64,000 nt of DNA, from NCBI GenBank assembly GCA_947568835.1, contig OX387604.1, positions 5,126,001-5,190,000 on the forward strand, read 5' to 3'. This document shows, piece after piece, positions 10,111-23,340 of this stretch (positions within the stretch are counted from its first letter, which is position 1; every line of letters starts with the position of its first letter). The stretch is from Protonemura montana. Taxonomy: Eukaryota > Arthropoda > Insecta > Plecoptera > Nemouridae. The translations under genes were made by a program, and so were the position numbers. Under the pieces are notes generated by a model that ran no database searches, had not been told where the DNA came from, and saw only the letters and a program-made list of their open reading frames with translations.

Positions 10111-13100
10111 CAGCGACAAAATCTCAATTGGCAATCTTTACACATTTTATATGGTGACATTTTCAAACATTGAGGCGTATCAGACTGCAGATGATAGCTA
10201 AAGACAGCTATAGACAGCTTTGGACAGCTAAGGACAAAAGTTGACACCAACGGACAATGCCTGGCCAGCATCTTACCGGATATTCTGACTGAAAGCATCT
10301 CGTAGTGTAATTGCTAAGAAAGTAGGGTAGGCACGTCAGTCGTCGCTGAAGGGCGGTTTTTCGCGAGGGGTGCCGCGCGCGACTCCAACTTTTCCTCCAA
10401 TTGGATGCCGGTTGGGGCCGTCGAAAATATTGATCTAGAAAAGGCGTTATGCGCTTTTCTATAAAGAAGCCAACTAAAAAAAAAACGAGGAGAGAAAATA
10501 GGACTGGCTGCTGGCGAGAGTAAGACACTAACATCTGTGCTTTGGAAAGAGTGGGCGGAGTTCTTTCGTTTTAAGAGCGCGGTGTTTAAATTGAACGTAC
10601 GGGCATCCAGACAACCTACAGCATTGCTAATTTTTCCTTCTCTTATTTATTCTCTAACGGAGAGGACGTTTATAGATGTGTGGTTTTCCACTGTGAAGTT
10701 ATGCTTTTTGCGGAGAAAACTGAAATCTTGGGACGTATCTTGTCCATCCACCTATTTAGCACCGTCTCGAAACGGGCTTTTTTACTAAATAATATATTTT
10801 ATATTGTATCAAATGTATCTAATAAAGCATTGTCTTCGCGTTTTTTTTTTTTTTTTTATGAGCGAGGAAATAATATTTTGACAGCAATATTTTTTGAGTA
10901 AAATTACTTTTTTTACTTGTTTTATGGCTCTATATCTGCAAATATTAAGAGAAGCACACAGATTTGATTTCCTCAAAATAGAAGAGTGTCTTAAATGCGT
11001 TTATTTTCCGAACAAAGAAATACTTCTTCGATTAACGTCGACTTGCTCCACCTCTTTGTATCTTTTGAATCAGCTTTGCATTCCAAGGACTTTTTACGTC
11101 TCCTTCGTAAATGCTAATAGTAAAGATGCTGATAAAATTGCAAGTAGAACTCCATTTACTGCGGAATATTTTACGAGACAAAGTGCGCTTTTTGGTGCGC
11201 TTATAACTAATAAGAAACCACACAAAAAAAAAAAAATTCCAAATCGTATTCATTTTGAAGTTTTTAATTAGCTCTAGCGACACCTCTATCGATCAATGCA
11301 ATTGACGACAAATGTTTTAATGGTACAGTAATTTTGCAGTTCCAACTTGTATTTATTTTTTCACATTTTAACATTTTTTATAAGAAATACATTTACCTAT
11401 ATTGATTAACTGTTTTTTATTTAAACTTTAAACTTAACATATTCTCAGATATTTACCCAACAACCACAACAAAATAACATAAATTGCCTGTAACAACGTA
11501 CTTATAAAGACTTGTTATAGTAAACAAAAAATAAACAATAAAAATTGCCTTATTCATACAATTTTATTTTAAACTTTCTTTCCGAAACATATTTTAAACC
11601 CGCTTATTTGCTTATTTATGATAAAAATGTCCTCCAAGGAAAAGTAACCAACGTATAACTTGTGTAATAGCACGCAGTCTATTTGTAGAAAGTGACATTT
11701 TTTCAATCTTGAGAGATGCTCCTTTGCAGTTGTATATTCTTTGGATGCATCTCGCTGGTTGGTGCACGAAATGCATAGTACAAAGTGAACAGATGCATCT
11801 CATAAGACTTGGCCACATAGCACCGCATGCTGCGCCGAGCACAGAGAATCGAGTACCTAGCATTGTCCGTACACTCATTGCCAGCGAAAACTAGAGCCTA
11901 AAGAAAAGAAACTGAATAGTTGTTTTAAGATACCTATTTAATACTAATGGCATGATATCAAAAACGCAAACGAGAACTTCTGGTTGTGTCAATTTGGTTA
12001 GTAAAGCTATAAAAATTCAAATTTTTCCTAATTTGCAACCACAAACAAACAAACAAATATTTTTTTCGCTGTTCCAACATGAGTGACCAAATTTGGGTTG
12101 CTTCAGTAGAAAATGTTTCGGGAAAATTGCCAAAAAACAGCGCTTTTTTGGATATACTTCATGTAAAAAAATGTGATGATTGGTTGATACGATTCTCGAT
12201 TGATGTATGCGTCAACGATAGATGATGTTATTGTTGTGTTATTGGATACGGTTGTACTGGCTTTTCGTCCTACATGTACAGAGTGTAGGTATATAACTTT
12301 CTATGTGCATTCATTATTTTACATAACGGATTTGTATTTGAAAAACGAAAAAAAATCCTTGAAACTTGTTTTGTTTTTTGAAAAAATCGTAAGTTTTGCT
12401 AGCCTATGACTCGATTATGCAGAGTGCATATTTATTCAGCCGTAGTTGCACCCAACCTGAAAACATAATGCAATTGACTTGATTTTATAAGCGATTTACA
12501 AAGGCAAACAAATATACTCCAGACAGTTTTATGTGTGGTTCAAAATATTACATATTGGACTTAATTTTTTGAGCGTTAAAAATAGCGAAGCATTTTCTCG
12601 TAAACCTCTTAATTAAACCTTAGGTAAGAAAACTTTTTGTCATTTCCCTCCGCGGTTGCAATGGGAAGTACCTGGGACACCTAACTCTGATTTATTCTCG
12701 AAACTTTCTAAGACAGAAGAACCAACGGGATGCTTAAATTTGTATTGCTTCTCTAAACAGAGATCAACCCTTTGGCTCATCATCTTGCTAGTTTTTGTGC
12801 ATCATCCCGCAGGTATTTTAGATTGAAAAGAAATGATAACCACTTAACGTGTAAAAAATCTAGTAGTGCTTTTTTATGAGATGGTTTGGAGGGATTATGA
12901 ATATTCGTGACGTTATACCTCGGAGCATCTTGAAGGTATATTCTAGGTCTCAACTAATTTCTTATTAAGTTTAACATGAGCAATGATTTGATGCCAACCG
13001 ACCAGCTGTGTTTTATTTTGTCATACCTCAATAGAAAACGTTCCTTGGGCGTATCCGTCATCTCACATATGCATCTGCATATTAATATCTATTTTATTAT

Positions 13101-13350
13101 TCACAAATATATTGGTTCGGTACATTTATTTAAATATCTGCGTAATTTTTTAAAACCATGTCAATGGTTTTTGCGATTTCGTGGTTTCTTGATACAAGTT
13201 CGTTTACATATGTGTCATGTTCCAATTCCAAGCAAATTGGTTAAATATTTCCTCAAAATGATCATTTTTTATCAAACCTAACAAAGATTGCCAATCATTT
13301 CCATCTCCGCTCCCAACGTCTCAAAAGCTTCCCCTAGTGTATAGTTTCTT
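10111..13350. other. Mostly noncoding DNA with one GC-rich patch
   Basis: Near 10196-10245 an AGCTAAAGAC-type ~10-bp unit repeats about four times. At 10320-10430 there is a CpG-rich patch (GCCGCGCGCGACTCC) in otherwise AT-rich DNA. A 125-codon open frame at 10894-11271 is the longest non-repetitive frame here, but it has no recognised motif, is rich in AT codons and ends in a poly-A-encoded lysine run. I do not call it a gene. Confidence 0.45.
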
Positions 13351-13351
13351 A

Positions 13352-13403
13352 GCACCATAGCACCAAAGCAAGCACCACAGCACCAAAGCATCATAGCACC
13401 ACC
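13352..13403. repeat. AGCACCA(A/T)AGCACC simple repeat
   Basis: About five copies of an AGCACCA-based unit of 8-11 bp occur in tandem. A C-rich stretch follows at 13478-13520. Confidence 0.7.
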
Positions 13404-13520
13404 TGAGTTCCGTAGCACCGGAGGCACGACGTAAGAAGTAGTAGATACCCAGCTGACAGAATGTAGAGTCCGCTGCCCCCCGCCGCCCCCCTGCTCTCCT
13501 ACCGCCACCCCTCACCCCCA

Positions 13521-15430
13521 CTACCGATCACAATGCACTTTCTTAGTGTGCCATGTGGAAGTGTCGGGAAAGCTTTGCATGTCCGCACACTGCACTGCAG
13601 CTAACAATTACTTTACTAATTGTTATCAAAAATACATTTTATAATTGATCGATTTACCGCGAATAATCAAAAAAGTCGTTTTACGTGAAGTGAGATTATG
13701 GAATGTCTGTGTTTTTTATTATACTACGTGAAACTGATAATTTATTAAGTCGCTATTATTAATATCGGTGTTATCATAAAGTGTTTATAAGTGATTGGTT
13801 TTATTCTGAAGACGTTGATACTTGCGAGCTCGTCATATGTGCCCCCGTGTGTTTTCTAAATAAACTCGTTGGTATTTTGGGCTCAAGTTACTTCGCATGC
13901 GCATAAGCCGAATGATTTTCCCATGTAGTCCATTAAAAAAAATAGTGAGTTTTAAGCTGTGACAGTTGCTACCAAAGCGTTTGCGCCCTGGGTGTCATAA
14001 GTGGTTAAAATACCATAGCAGTTGTCGATGATTTCTTTTAAAATGAATGTGAGTATTTGGGACTGAAGACTGTGATTGATTTTTATCATGGAAATGGTAC
14101 GTGTTTCCTTCAAAAATGGCACCTGTATTTTTCTTCCTTATTAACTACAGAGTTAGGTTTTGATATCAGCTACAGATATCGACAAATTACCAATCAGTGA
14201 AACTGATGACATGAATATATAATCAGGAGCAATCGCATTTTTATTTTTTTTACTATTTTCGGTTTCATTTTTAATAAGCGGAAAAGAAGGCTCGACATTT
14301 ACAAGATTCAGAAGGGATACGAAGGCCTCTAAATATCCATAGTATCTAACTTACAAGGTAGCAAAAAGTGATAGTAATAGTTATACCTGATGGATTCTGA
14401 ATCATTCAAGCCACAACTGTGAATATGTACTAAGTTTCCCAGCCTAAGTCATCAGTACCACCTTAGGGCAATCATGACGACAACAATGTTGTACAGCCCT
14501 TATGAAAGGGTAGCTCTTGATCGCACAAACTGCCGTTTTTTAGCGATAATACTTTCAGGTACAGGTATAATTAAAAGGGTCAATGTATGAGAAAGATTGG
14601 TTCTAGAAACTTTTTCTCAATACGAGTATAACGTTGGTTATATATTTCATTGTATTTTTTATGATAAAAAAATTATATTCGAAGAATTGGAGCAAGGATT
14701 TTCAATACGTCATCGCGAATCGTTTGACGTATATATTAGTAATCCATCTCCGGCATTGTCACATGTTTGACAACGACAAGTCAGAAGCAGGGATGTGAGA
14801 CAGATATTGATAACTCGGGTTATCAATTCAACCAATTTCCAGGTTCATTGCTTAATTTTGGGGTTAAGTGAATACATTATTCTTATCTTGGAGGCAATAT
14901 CGAGAGACCTACCGTATATTATTATTTTTTTTAAGAGAAGGTAGAAAATAATTATAATTTGTTACGTTCTTTACCGTTGAATCACTAGTTTTGATTTTTT
15001 TTAGCAGATAGAAACACATTTGGACAAATAAAATAGAATTGTTTTTGCTGTTCATCTCAATTTTGTTCATCTGGAAAAATAATTTGAATGCAATTCATTA
15101 CAGCCAAGAAATCGCATGTATAATTATGTCGAGCGACCAGTACCTCCTCTCACCTCAACCCTTCACCTTTTTCAATTACTATGTGTCCCTTTTTTGCCCC
15201 GAGTTTCATGTATACTTTAAACTAGAGCCAACCCCCTGGTCGCCCCATTCTGCATAAATAAACGAATTTTTATATTTTTAATTTGTAAAACAAAGACAAG
15301 GAAATTTAGTGGCCGCTGGATATTTCTATAACCTATGTGCTTGTTTCTGAATCAGTTCTCGCTTTCGTCGTCTCCTCGTAAGAGCTCCAAAGTTGCACAG
15401 TGGAGCGCGATATCTTGTTGTTTCTCTTAA
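13521..15430. other. AT-rich noncoding DNA
   Basis: I see no gene, RNA or repeat array. Open frames are short and unremarkable. Confidence 0.5.
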
Positions 15431-15605
15431 AGCGCTTACGAAGTACTCACACATTTTTCACAAATTTCTCTCAAATATTTTACTCATAGGTGCTCAAAAA
15501 CTCTCAAAAAGTTCTCAAAATTCTCAAACGGTGCTTACAACGTAGTCACAACGTGTACAAAAAGTTTATACAAAGTTTTCAAAAAGTGCTTACAAAATGA
15601 TCTTA
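15431..15605. repeat. Degenerate TCTCAAAAAG / GTGCTTACAA repeats
   Basis: Phrases such as CTCTCAAAAAG, TTCTCAAAATTCTCAAA and GTGCTTACAA recur at roughly 10-20 bp spacing. The array is strongly diverged and of uncertain unit length. Confidence 0.55.
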
Positions 15606-16299
15606 AATTGGTTACAAACTGGGGATAGAGAGTCAATCTATAATAATTTTCCCCCAACTCAACTATTGTTAATGTGGTCTGATAAAATACCAATTTGGTT
15701 TATTTGTGTCTGCAAATCATACATTTGGGAAATGGTTTAATTGTACACAGTGGTGTTACTGTAAGATATTCTTGCCAATTTTTATCTCTCGTTTTTAAGT
15801 GATAGGAATTCTGATAAATTAAGATTACTTTTAATCACCTAAGGTAGTGAGTGACAACAATGACTTTTCTCTATCAAATAAATGAAATTATGTAAATATC
15901 AGACAGTTATGATTGTTCGACCACGCGAATAACTTTTTATCCTGTGGGCCTGAAAATTATCAATACTGTTACAACCCTGACTTATAGTTAATACACGTAT
16001 GATGATAACTAGCTTCTAGTTGTATGCTAGAGTGATATGGGCAAGTTATTACCAGTAGTGACCTGACCTGATTTGCATTTTGCACATCTCGTCCAATAAA
16101 GTCAAAAGGAAATATTTAAAAATATGTCCATATAGTTCCTTTAAAACTATCTGAAATATTAAATTATGTACAAGTTTATAAATACTTTTTCACTTTGTTT
16201 ATATTTTCTAATTTGACAACAAACTATCAAATTAAGTTCAACAATTGATCAGTGGTATTCAACTATTCTAATTTTGCCGGGTAGTTTGATTTTCACGTG

Positions 16300-16634
16300 C
16301 AGTTTTCTTTCCTTCCAAGATGGCGCCGTGAGAATAATGAGGTGCCGGTAGCCAACGTGGAGAATCGTCTTGTCGAATTCGAATTCGCGTTCGCGGCTCG
16401 GCTCGACGCAGCTCGACTCAGTCGTCTTGAGGTACCTCCCAAGCAGGACGCTATCTACGAACTCTCCGTGAAGCTCAGGAAAACACGGGAAAGTCACCAC
16501 TGACAGGAAAAGCCTGGAGTCTAAGCAGAATTTGCGGCGGCCGGCTTGAGACTTTTCATCTAGTAACGTCTTGCCTGATACGAGCTACGAGTACCTACCT
16601 GCACACGTTGAATCACCTCCTCGCAAGCTTGAAG
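16300..16634 (+). promoter_or_regulatory. CpG-rich patch, candidate promoter or noncoding exon
   Basis: CpG density rises sharply against AT-rich flanks. AAGATGGCGCC at 16317-16327 matches the core of a YY1/Pho-type site (GATGGCGCC or GCCAT). The patch ends with a plausible splice donor, GAAG followed by GTAAAT at 16635. Two short overlapping open frames (16249-16500 minus, 16297-16503 plus) have no recognised motif. A transcribed leader exon is one explanation; a CpG-rich regulatory element without transcription is another. Confidence 0.3.
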
Positions 16635-19600
16635 GTAAATCGCACAGTAATATTTATTAGTATATTCATTTTAGGTCGTTAGGAGCTGATATTAAATATT
16701 TTGCGTTTAATTTGGACCGGTTTACAGACAAATTAAAATGTAATGTGTGGTTACAGGTATGCAAACCCGTAATTTAAAAGTTAGGTTTTAATTGATGAAT
16801 TCTGAGCAGCACGTGGACCTTTGAAGGTTCGTTTTCAAATTTCGGGTTGGTATTACAAACTGTTTGGCTGCTGCAAAAGAATAGATTATGAATTAATTTA
16901 TGTTGTTGTCCTGCCAAGATAACGTAGTGATATTATTATTCAATCATCATTGTAACAGGTAAAGAAACCAACAAACAATATTTAATAAAATATGGACATT
17001 GCATCGGTCAGATCACGTGTAGTATAATGTACGACATCATGAGCATATTTAAATTCGTTATTGCAGTCTTTACTTCTTTAAATCTTTTGAAACCTTTGTA
17101 TAAAATGATTATTAAACTACTTTTTAAGAAAATGTAACCATAGACAGAAGATTTGTTTTCGAGGATTGCCTTATTATGTTCATTTAAGTTAGCGTAGGTG
17201 GAATTCATTTTACACGTGCTTCGACAGAAACTACTGAATAGGCGTAACGAGTAAAATTTGAGCAGAAACGAGTAAAATAAATAGTATTACTTTGCATCAG
17301 TCTCTTGATAAAGCATGGATAAAACCAGGCATATATTTAGGTGTAAGTGTATGCGTATTTTTTTAATGAAAAAACTACCCTTTTGAATCGCAAAATTTAG
17401 CAACTTACGCTTGAAGATTTACATTATTACACAAGCCTTATTTTTTTTTCTAAATACAAAAATGAAAACTTACTGGTGCTCATTGCATAAAGCTAATTTT
17501 TTAGCAATAAAACAACGTAAACTCATGGGTGCACGTTGAATATATCTAATTAGTTATTAGCAAAACATCTTCAACTCATTACATAGACCTATTTTCTACA
17601 AGATAAAACTACCATTGAATTACCTCCAATCATTAATACGCATTGGGTTGACGCATATTACGAGTAAGTGCCTACTTTTCAGTAATAGAAAATAAATTAC
17701 CTAAAGCACCTTCAAATGAATTTACTGCAAGGCACAAGGAACCTAAAACAAGTAATTTACTATTATCCTAATTAGTAAACCTTCATTCGCATTTAACTCT
17801 GATTTTCTTACCTGTTTAACTGTATCGAAATAATATCAACATAACAGAACTTACTTCACTTACACTAAAGAAATCTGCATTCCAAGTCCACACCTAGTTC
17901 TAGATCTGCGAAAAATCTTCCGATGACTTAAATGGCACTTACCAAATAAAATACTTGAATCAATAAGTATTTGGCAGTCGCTTTATAAATATTTTAATAG
18001 CATCGCAAAGCATTATTATTGATGTAGCTCCACCATGTTGTTATTTTTAATTGATTCTATTTCCAGTGTCGTAATATTCCCTCCAAGAACATGGCACATG
18101 GGCTGATAGCCATTTGGAGAAGTCGTTACCGAAGAGGGGAGAACCGTAAGGCGAGAAAATGAAAGGTTAATCACTACGTAATGGCAATCGATAAAATTAT
18201 AAAGAATCTTGTCTTTTCTTTCTCAAGTAAACGAGACGAATGATATATTATGTCATTTTTAACGATGGACGAGAGTAGCATGTTTTGACCCAAACAATAC
18301 GTATGCCTAACGGCAATGTACCGATACGATCTCGATAGACGTAAGATGTGCTGTTTTTGCACCGAGTTTACATGTTGATTCGCGGATACAAGAAGAGATT
18401 TCTAGTCTGCGTTGTTTAGTTGGTTCAGATTGGCATACCTTATACTTTGCTACAACTGCAGTTTCTTACAGATCATCTCTGTACATGTATAAGTATCACA
18501 TACTTATACGATCTCTGTAAAGCGACCGCGTGATGTTGCTTACGGGTTCAATATACTTTACATTCGGGTAGGGCATGGTAGTGGTCTCGTTCTAAAAATT
18601 GACTTTGCTTAGAATTTTTCACTTGGCATTTCTGTACAATGTCGACGACCCGCCAAACACGCACATATCTAAAAGTGTCACATTTTTAATGCACTCTCAC
18701 GCATGCTAGCCGCACGTACCAAGCACATTTTAACGAGGAGGGAGTTTTTTTTACACGAATTGAACCCACTGGAAATATTATTTGGTTACAGTATCTTTAG
18801 ATCATTTGTTTGGTCAACTGATTGTACTTACCTGAACCGTTTTAAAATTCATTGCGCGTAAATGAGGAAAATAAGTTAGGGGGGCATACACAAATAATGT
18901 AATCGATTGATAGAATAATTATATGTGCCAGAGTCAGTCCGTTATTTTCTTTGGCGAATTCTTCTTCTTTTGATAAAAGTACTTGCAGCTGTTGCAAACA
19001 TTTTTCAGTTTTTTTCTCTTCTTTCTTTACAAAGGATAGTGATCAGCAGCATGCTATTCTTTGTGCAATTTATTTTAAACGTGCTAAACAATATAATTTT
19101 TCTTGGAACACCTTTGCCTTGTAGATCGATTTTTCAACTAGTTTTAATGTGTGATCAGTTTTACGCTTCGTCCTATCAAAATTAGTTACACAGTGTTATT
19201 AATTCAGAATTGTATATGAAAATACGGGTAAACAGTTCTTACGTGATATGCAAAAGCTAAAGTAAAGAATTTTCAATTAGACAAGACAAGAAAGACAAGA
19301 AAGTGTTCTTACATCGTTCGCACTTGTCATCTCACCATTGTTGTATTGAAAAGTTTTGTTAGGAACGTATCTTAACGTTGGATACATTATAATGTTCCAT
19401 TTTATTTTAAATTTTGCTTTTTCTAATAAGATATCAATATTTAAAAGCCTAGCAGGCTTTCCAATGTGGCTAAGAAACTAATGTGGTGACAAGTAACATT
19501 CTGAAGCCTGTAACGAGAGTAAATAACATCTTAAATACAATTTTCACTAAGGAAATTCGCAAAATGCAAACTCTCCTGTTTAACTTTGTTTCATTAAAGA

Positions 19601-22600
19601 AACAAAAAAAAAAACAGAAAGTAGAAATAACTCATTTCTATATTTGTTGGTTTTATTATGTTTGAAAAAAATGCTTAATCGAATTAGCAGCCCGAAAATT
19701 GACACGGTAGAGTAACATATGGCTAAGTTGAAGAGGGGAGCACAGAGGGGGAGTCAACATATAAGATGTTGGTTTAAGACTGAGATCGGTGGAGCATAAC
19801 AATGAGAAGCCATTTCAAGCGTTCACCAAAAAGGATGTAAAATGTTTTTAAGATGAATGAAGTAGGTAATAATTATTGGCTTTCTGTTGCCGCCCACCCT
19901 ATAGCATCCGACCATGGACTTACAACCTTCGATGACCATTTTCCAGATAAGCATTTGCTTCCACAAAGAGTCGACCTGAGAGTCTAGTTTCCGGCGTTTA
20001 CTGTTTCTTTATTGTCTCTATATACTTTTTTTTGTTGCTAACATCGCCCGTTGCGTTTTAAACGAGGCATTACCTTCACTTAATGCATATTTACTTATCT
20101 TTATTATTTAAGCAACCTTACAATTATTTTACGTCTATTAAAAACTTCCAAAATATTATTTTAATAATCAGTATGAGAGAATTAATTTTATAAGATAAAA
20201 CTTCGCCTGTCGATCTTTTTATATTTTTGCTTTAAAATTTTATTTCCATCAAAGTGTTATTCAGGTGTAATAACATTCAGGTACGGCAACGTATCTTGAC
20301 TGCAACGTCATGCAATGTCAGTTTGATTAAATTATCAGCTGAAGAATGTGTTGTCACAATCTTCCGAGTTTTCCGAGTTTTCTGTGAGTTTTCCGGCGTG
20401 ACGTGACGTTTCCCCAATCTTGACAGGCAGCAGCATCTTTGAGTTAGATTGAGACTCGATGGTAAGAAATGACGCGCGCAGTGAATCAGGAAAATAAAAA
20501 AGGAGAAATTTGACAGGGTGAGGACAGTTTGATAAGTCGAATGAATGGCGTCGGCCATTGCAGAAAAATTTGCGTATTATTATGATATTAATGATGAAAT
20601 ACCTATTTTGATATCGCGAATCATGGTCTTTTAGGCAGCCCAAGGTCTATGAAATGAAGGCAGTCGACTGTGACGTTTATAGATGAGCGTATAGAAGCAA
20701 AATGGCCACCTAGAAATAGTCAAATAGGGGAGCGCGATGTAGGCGTAGCTCAGGAAGCAGGCCGAAAGGGAGGGGGGAATGGGAGAATTAGGTAAAAAAA
20801 AATATTTGTAGTGGGAGTTTTATCATGTTTCAGTTTTATGCTACAAAACTTCACCGAGAAAATAGTGGCGAATTATTTCGTTGGTGTGCTACTAGAAACA
20901 AATGTTTAGCAAGTTTGTTCTCCTATTTTGCCTAAAAAATGACTGTACCGAAATGATTATTTTTAGCTGGCGTTTTTGTTGCTGGATACATATAATAATT
21001 TGTTCGAAAAGTTAATAGAGGATGAGGTTTTGAATCCCGCTATATTTGTGTCCATGTGTGCTACGATAAACCATCTAGTATTATAACCACACCATTTTAA
21101 TGCGTTTTAACTTTATTTCATAATTAAGTGGCAAACATTTGTTCGGCTCAACCATTTTTCGCTCATATTTTTGGTACGAGTCTGTCATATTTACAACTGT
21201 ATCGTGACAATGAAGAGATGTAGGAATCACGCATCTTGTCGCATTTGTTAAAATTTCCCTTACTTAAATTACATTTCCTTTCATTTCTAGTCAAAAGCTT
21301 TCGATTAGTAAGCGATAGAAAGATGTCTGGTTCCCATTTTCTTTTGCCATCTCGCCTGTATCACTGAGAGAGATAAATGTATTTATAATTCCAACTTGAG
21401 AACACTCATTTACTTTTTTCCTACCCTTTGTCATTTTCTTCAGATATTACTTTTTTAAACTTTCCCATTTCTAGCCATTTATTTTTAAAGGTTGCCATAT
21501 TTTTCATTCCACTCTTCTCACCCTTAAACTCGTCTTTCATTTTTAACCCTTTTCGTTCCATTAAGTTTCCTCTTCAATAACACTCCCCAACCCACCCCAC
21601 CCTACCCAACCCACCCCACCTCTTTGCTTCTTCACCCACCCTTAAAAACTTCAGAAGCAAAATTATTTTTCCTACTCCGTCCATTTTTCACCCTCACATT
21701 CATCTTATTCCCAACGCATCCCAGTGTGAATAAAGTAAAAATCACCCAAGTTTGTTGAATGCTCTGAAAATTTCACTGTAGGTAACGCTCTAAACTTTGT
21801 CTTTTCATTTCATTCATTTTTTCGCTTATACGGTACAACAACGAAAATTGTTCAACTTTTTACCTCTTTCATACATTTTTTCCGAGCAAGGAAATCATTA
21901 TCTAAACTCGCTAAGAGCTCGACCTTTTCGCTCGAATTGTTTTTTGCATCTTTGGTGGGAGCAAGCGCTGGCGAATAAAATGATCCCCAAAAAAGGGAAT
22001 AATAAAAACTTTGTTTGCCGAGAATAAACTGTTGAAGTGAGTGACGGAATGCTCATGGCGTGGGACCTAGGCGCTCTACAGGAAAAACGGGGTAAAGTAA
22101 CATTTAGCCAAGAAAACAGACAAATATCAGTAATAAAAAATGAAAATAAAACCGATCTTAACCAGTCGTATAATTAAAACTCATATACAAAGTCTTCCTA
22201 AAAACAGTCAAAATAATGACTCACCCTTTCGCTAATTATTTCCCTTGGCCATTTAACACGGCTTAGCACGGTCTTCGCATCATCTTAATCAAAAAACTAA
22301 GATGTGTTGCACTGAAATGGTACTGGCTCTTTGCATTCAATTCTGGTGAGATGCTGAAAGCTTATTTTTCTGACTTCTAATGGAGAACGCACGGAAATAC
22401 TACAAGGCAGGAAAACGCATCCAACCAAACCATCCATAACAAGACAATCGAACCGTACATTTTTCGCTTAGATTTTAAGAAACAAAAGATTGAACTGCAG
22501 CTATTTGCCCATTAACGAGAAGCAACGAATCAAGCTTAAATGCTGAGTGATGTTTACGCCTTCGTGCGGCTGTGCACGCGTGAATGCTTCGTAAACACGG

Positions 22601-23259
22601 TGTCTATGGCACCTACGAATAGTCATCAAAGTAGGGAAATCGAACGATTTCTCGAGATTTACGTTTAGAATAGACAGTGATTTTGCTTTCATAGTTAACA
22701 ATAACTCTGCCCAACTGCAATCGCCCCAGTTTTACAGAGTAATCATCTCTCTTAATTTTCAAAATATTCGGATAAGAAAACGTAGAAGCAAGAGTAAGAA
22801 CTTATACTCATACGATTGAACAAAATCTCAGGACTCTGTTAAACAATTGGTCAAGCTGCGTAGAATTTAAAAAAAAAATCAAGTAAAGAATTGCTTCTGT
22901 CGGTAAATGAGGACAACGTAGTGGCCAAAGATGGAAAAACTCTTATAGACCATGAAAGCCACACATAAAAGATGCAAGTTATAATTTGGTTATCGGCCAG
23001 TTGGATGGAGCAGTGGTCAGTGGGTGCATTTTTGGATGACCTTTCGCCTTGCGTCCCTTCTCACACCCTGAGACACGCGCTGGGACACGCGCGCCCTGAC
23101 TACGAACACACGTGCCAAGGCCAAGGGCCGGACCCCCAAACTGACCAACATAGTAGCCCAAGCACACGCACACGCACACCCCTGATATATTAATGCACGT
23201 GCGTTACCATACGCATGCTCGAATTATACCTGCCGCGTATATGCTGGATATATTGGGGT
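16635..23259. other. Long AT-rich noncoding tract
   Basis: No gene can be supported. Small items are a 10-bp-stem hairpin at 18487-18509, GACAAGA-type repeats near 19279-19303, GAGTTTTCCG repeats near 20367-20397, a C-rich CCCACCCCACC stretch near 21590-21620 and a CpG patch near 23080-23180. None suggests a defined element. Confidence 0.5.
18487..18509. repeat. 10-bp perfect inverted repeat, 3-nt loop
   Basis: GTATAAGTAT and ATACTTATAC are exact reverse complements around CAC. Near-identical GATC(AT)CTCTGTA strings sit on both sides (about 18472 and 18510). This hints at a tiny insertion or a duplicated flank. Confidence 0.6.
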
Positions 23260-23340
23260 GACCCAAAGAAATTGAAAAAATCAAAACGGTCATAGGTGTA
23301 CTAGGTATATTCTAAATATACCCTTTTTCAATTTGGGGTC
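23260..23340. repeat. Imperfect inverted repeat with ~17-20 bp arms
   Basis: The left arm (23260-23279, GACCCAAAGAAATTGAAAAA) pairs with the right arm (23324-23340, TTTTTCAATTTGGGGTC), apart from a 3-base gap and one mismatch. The loop holds a second perfect 7-bp palindrome, GGTATAT...ATATACC. This nested form fits a short MITE-like or foldback remnant, but no target duplication was found. Confidence 0.5.

Noticed and set aside
10894-11271. 125-codon open frame on the + strand
   Set aside because: It is the longest frame in plain sequence nearby, but no motif, splice context or neighbour supports it. The C-terminal lysines come from a poly-A run and an opposite-strand frame overlaps it.
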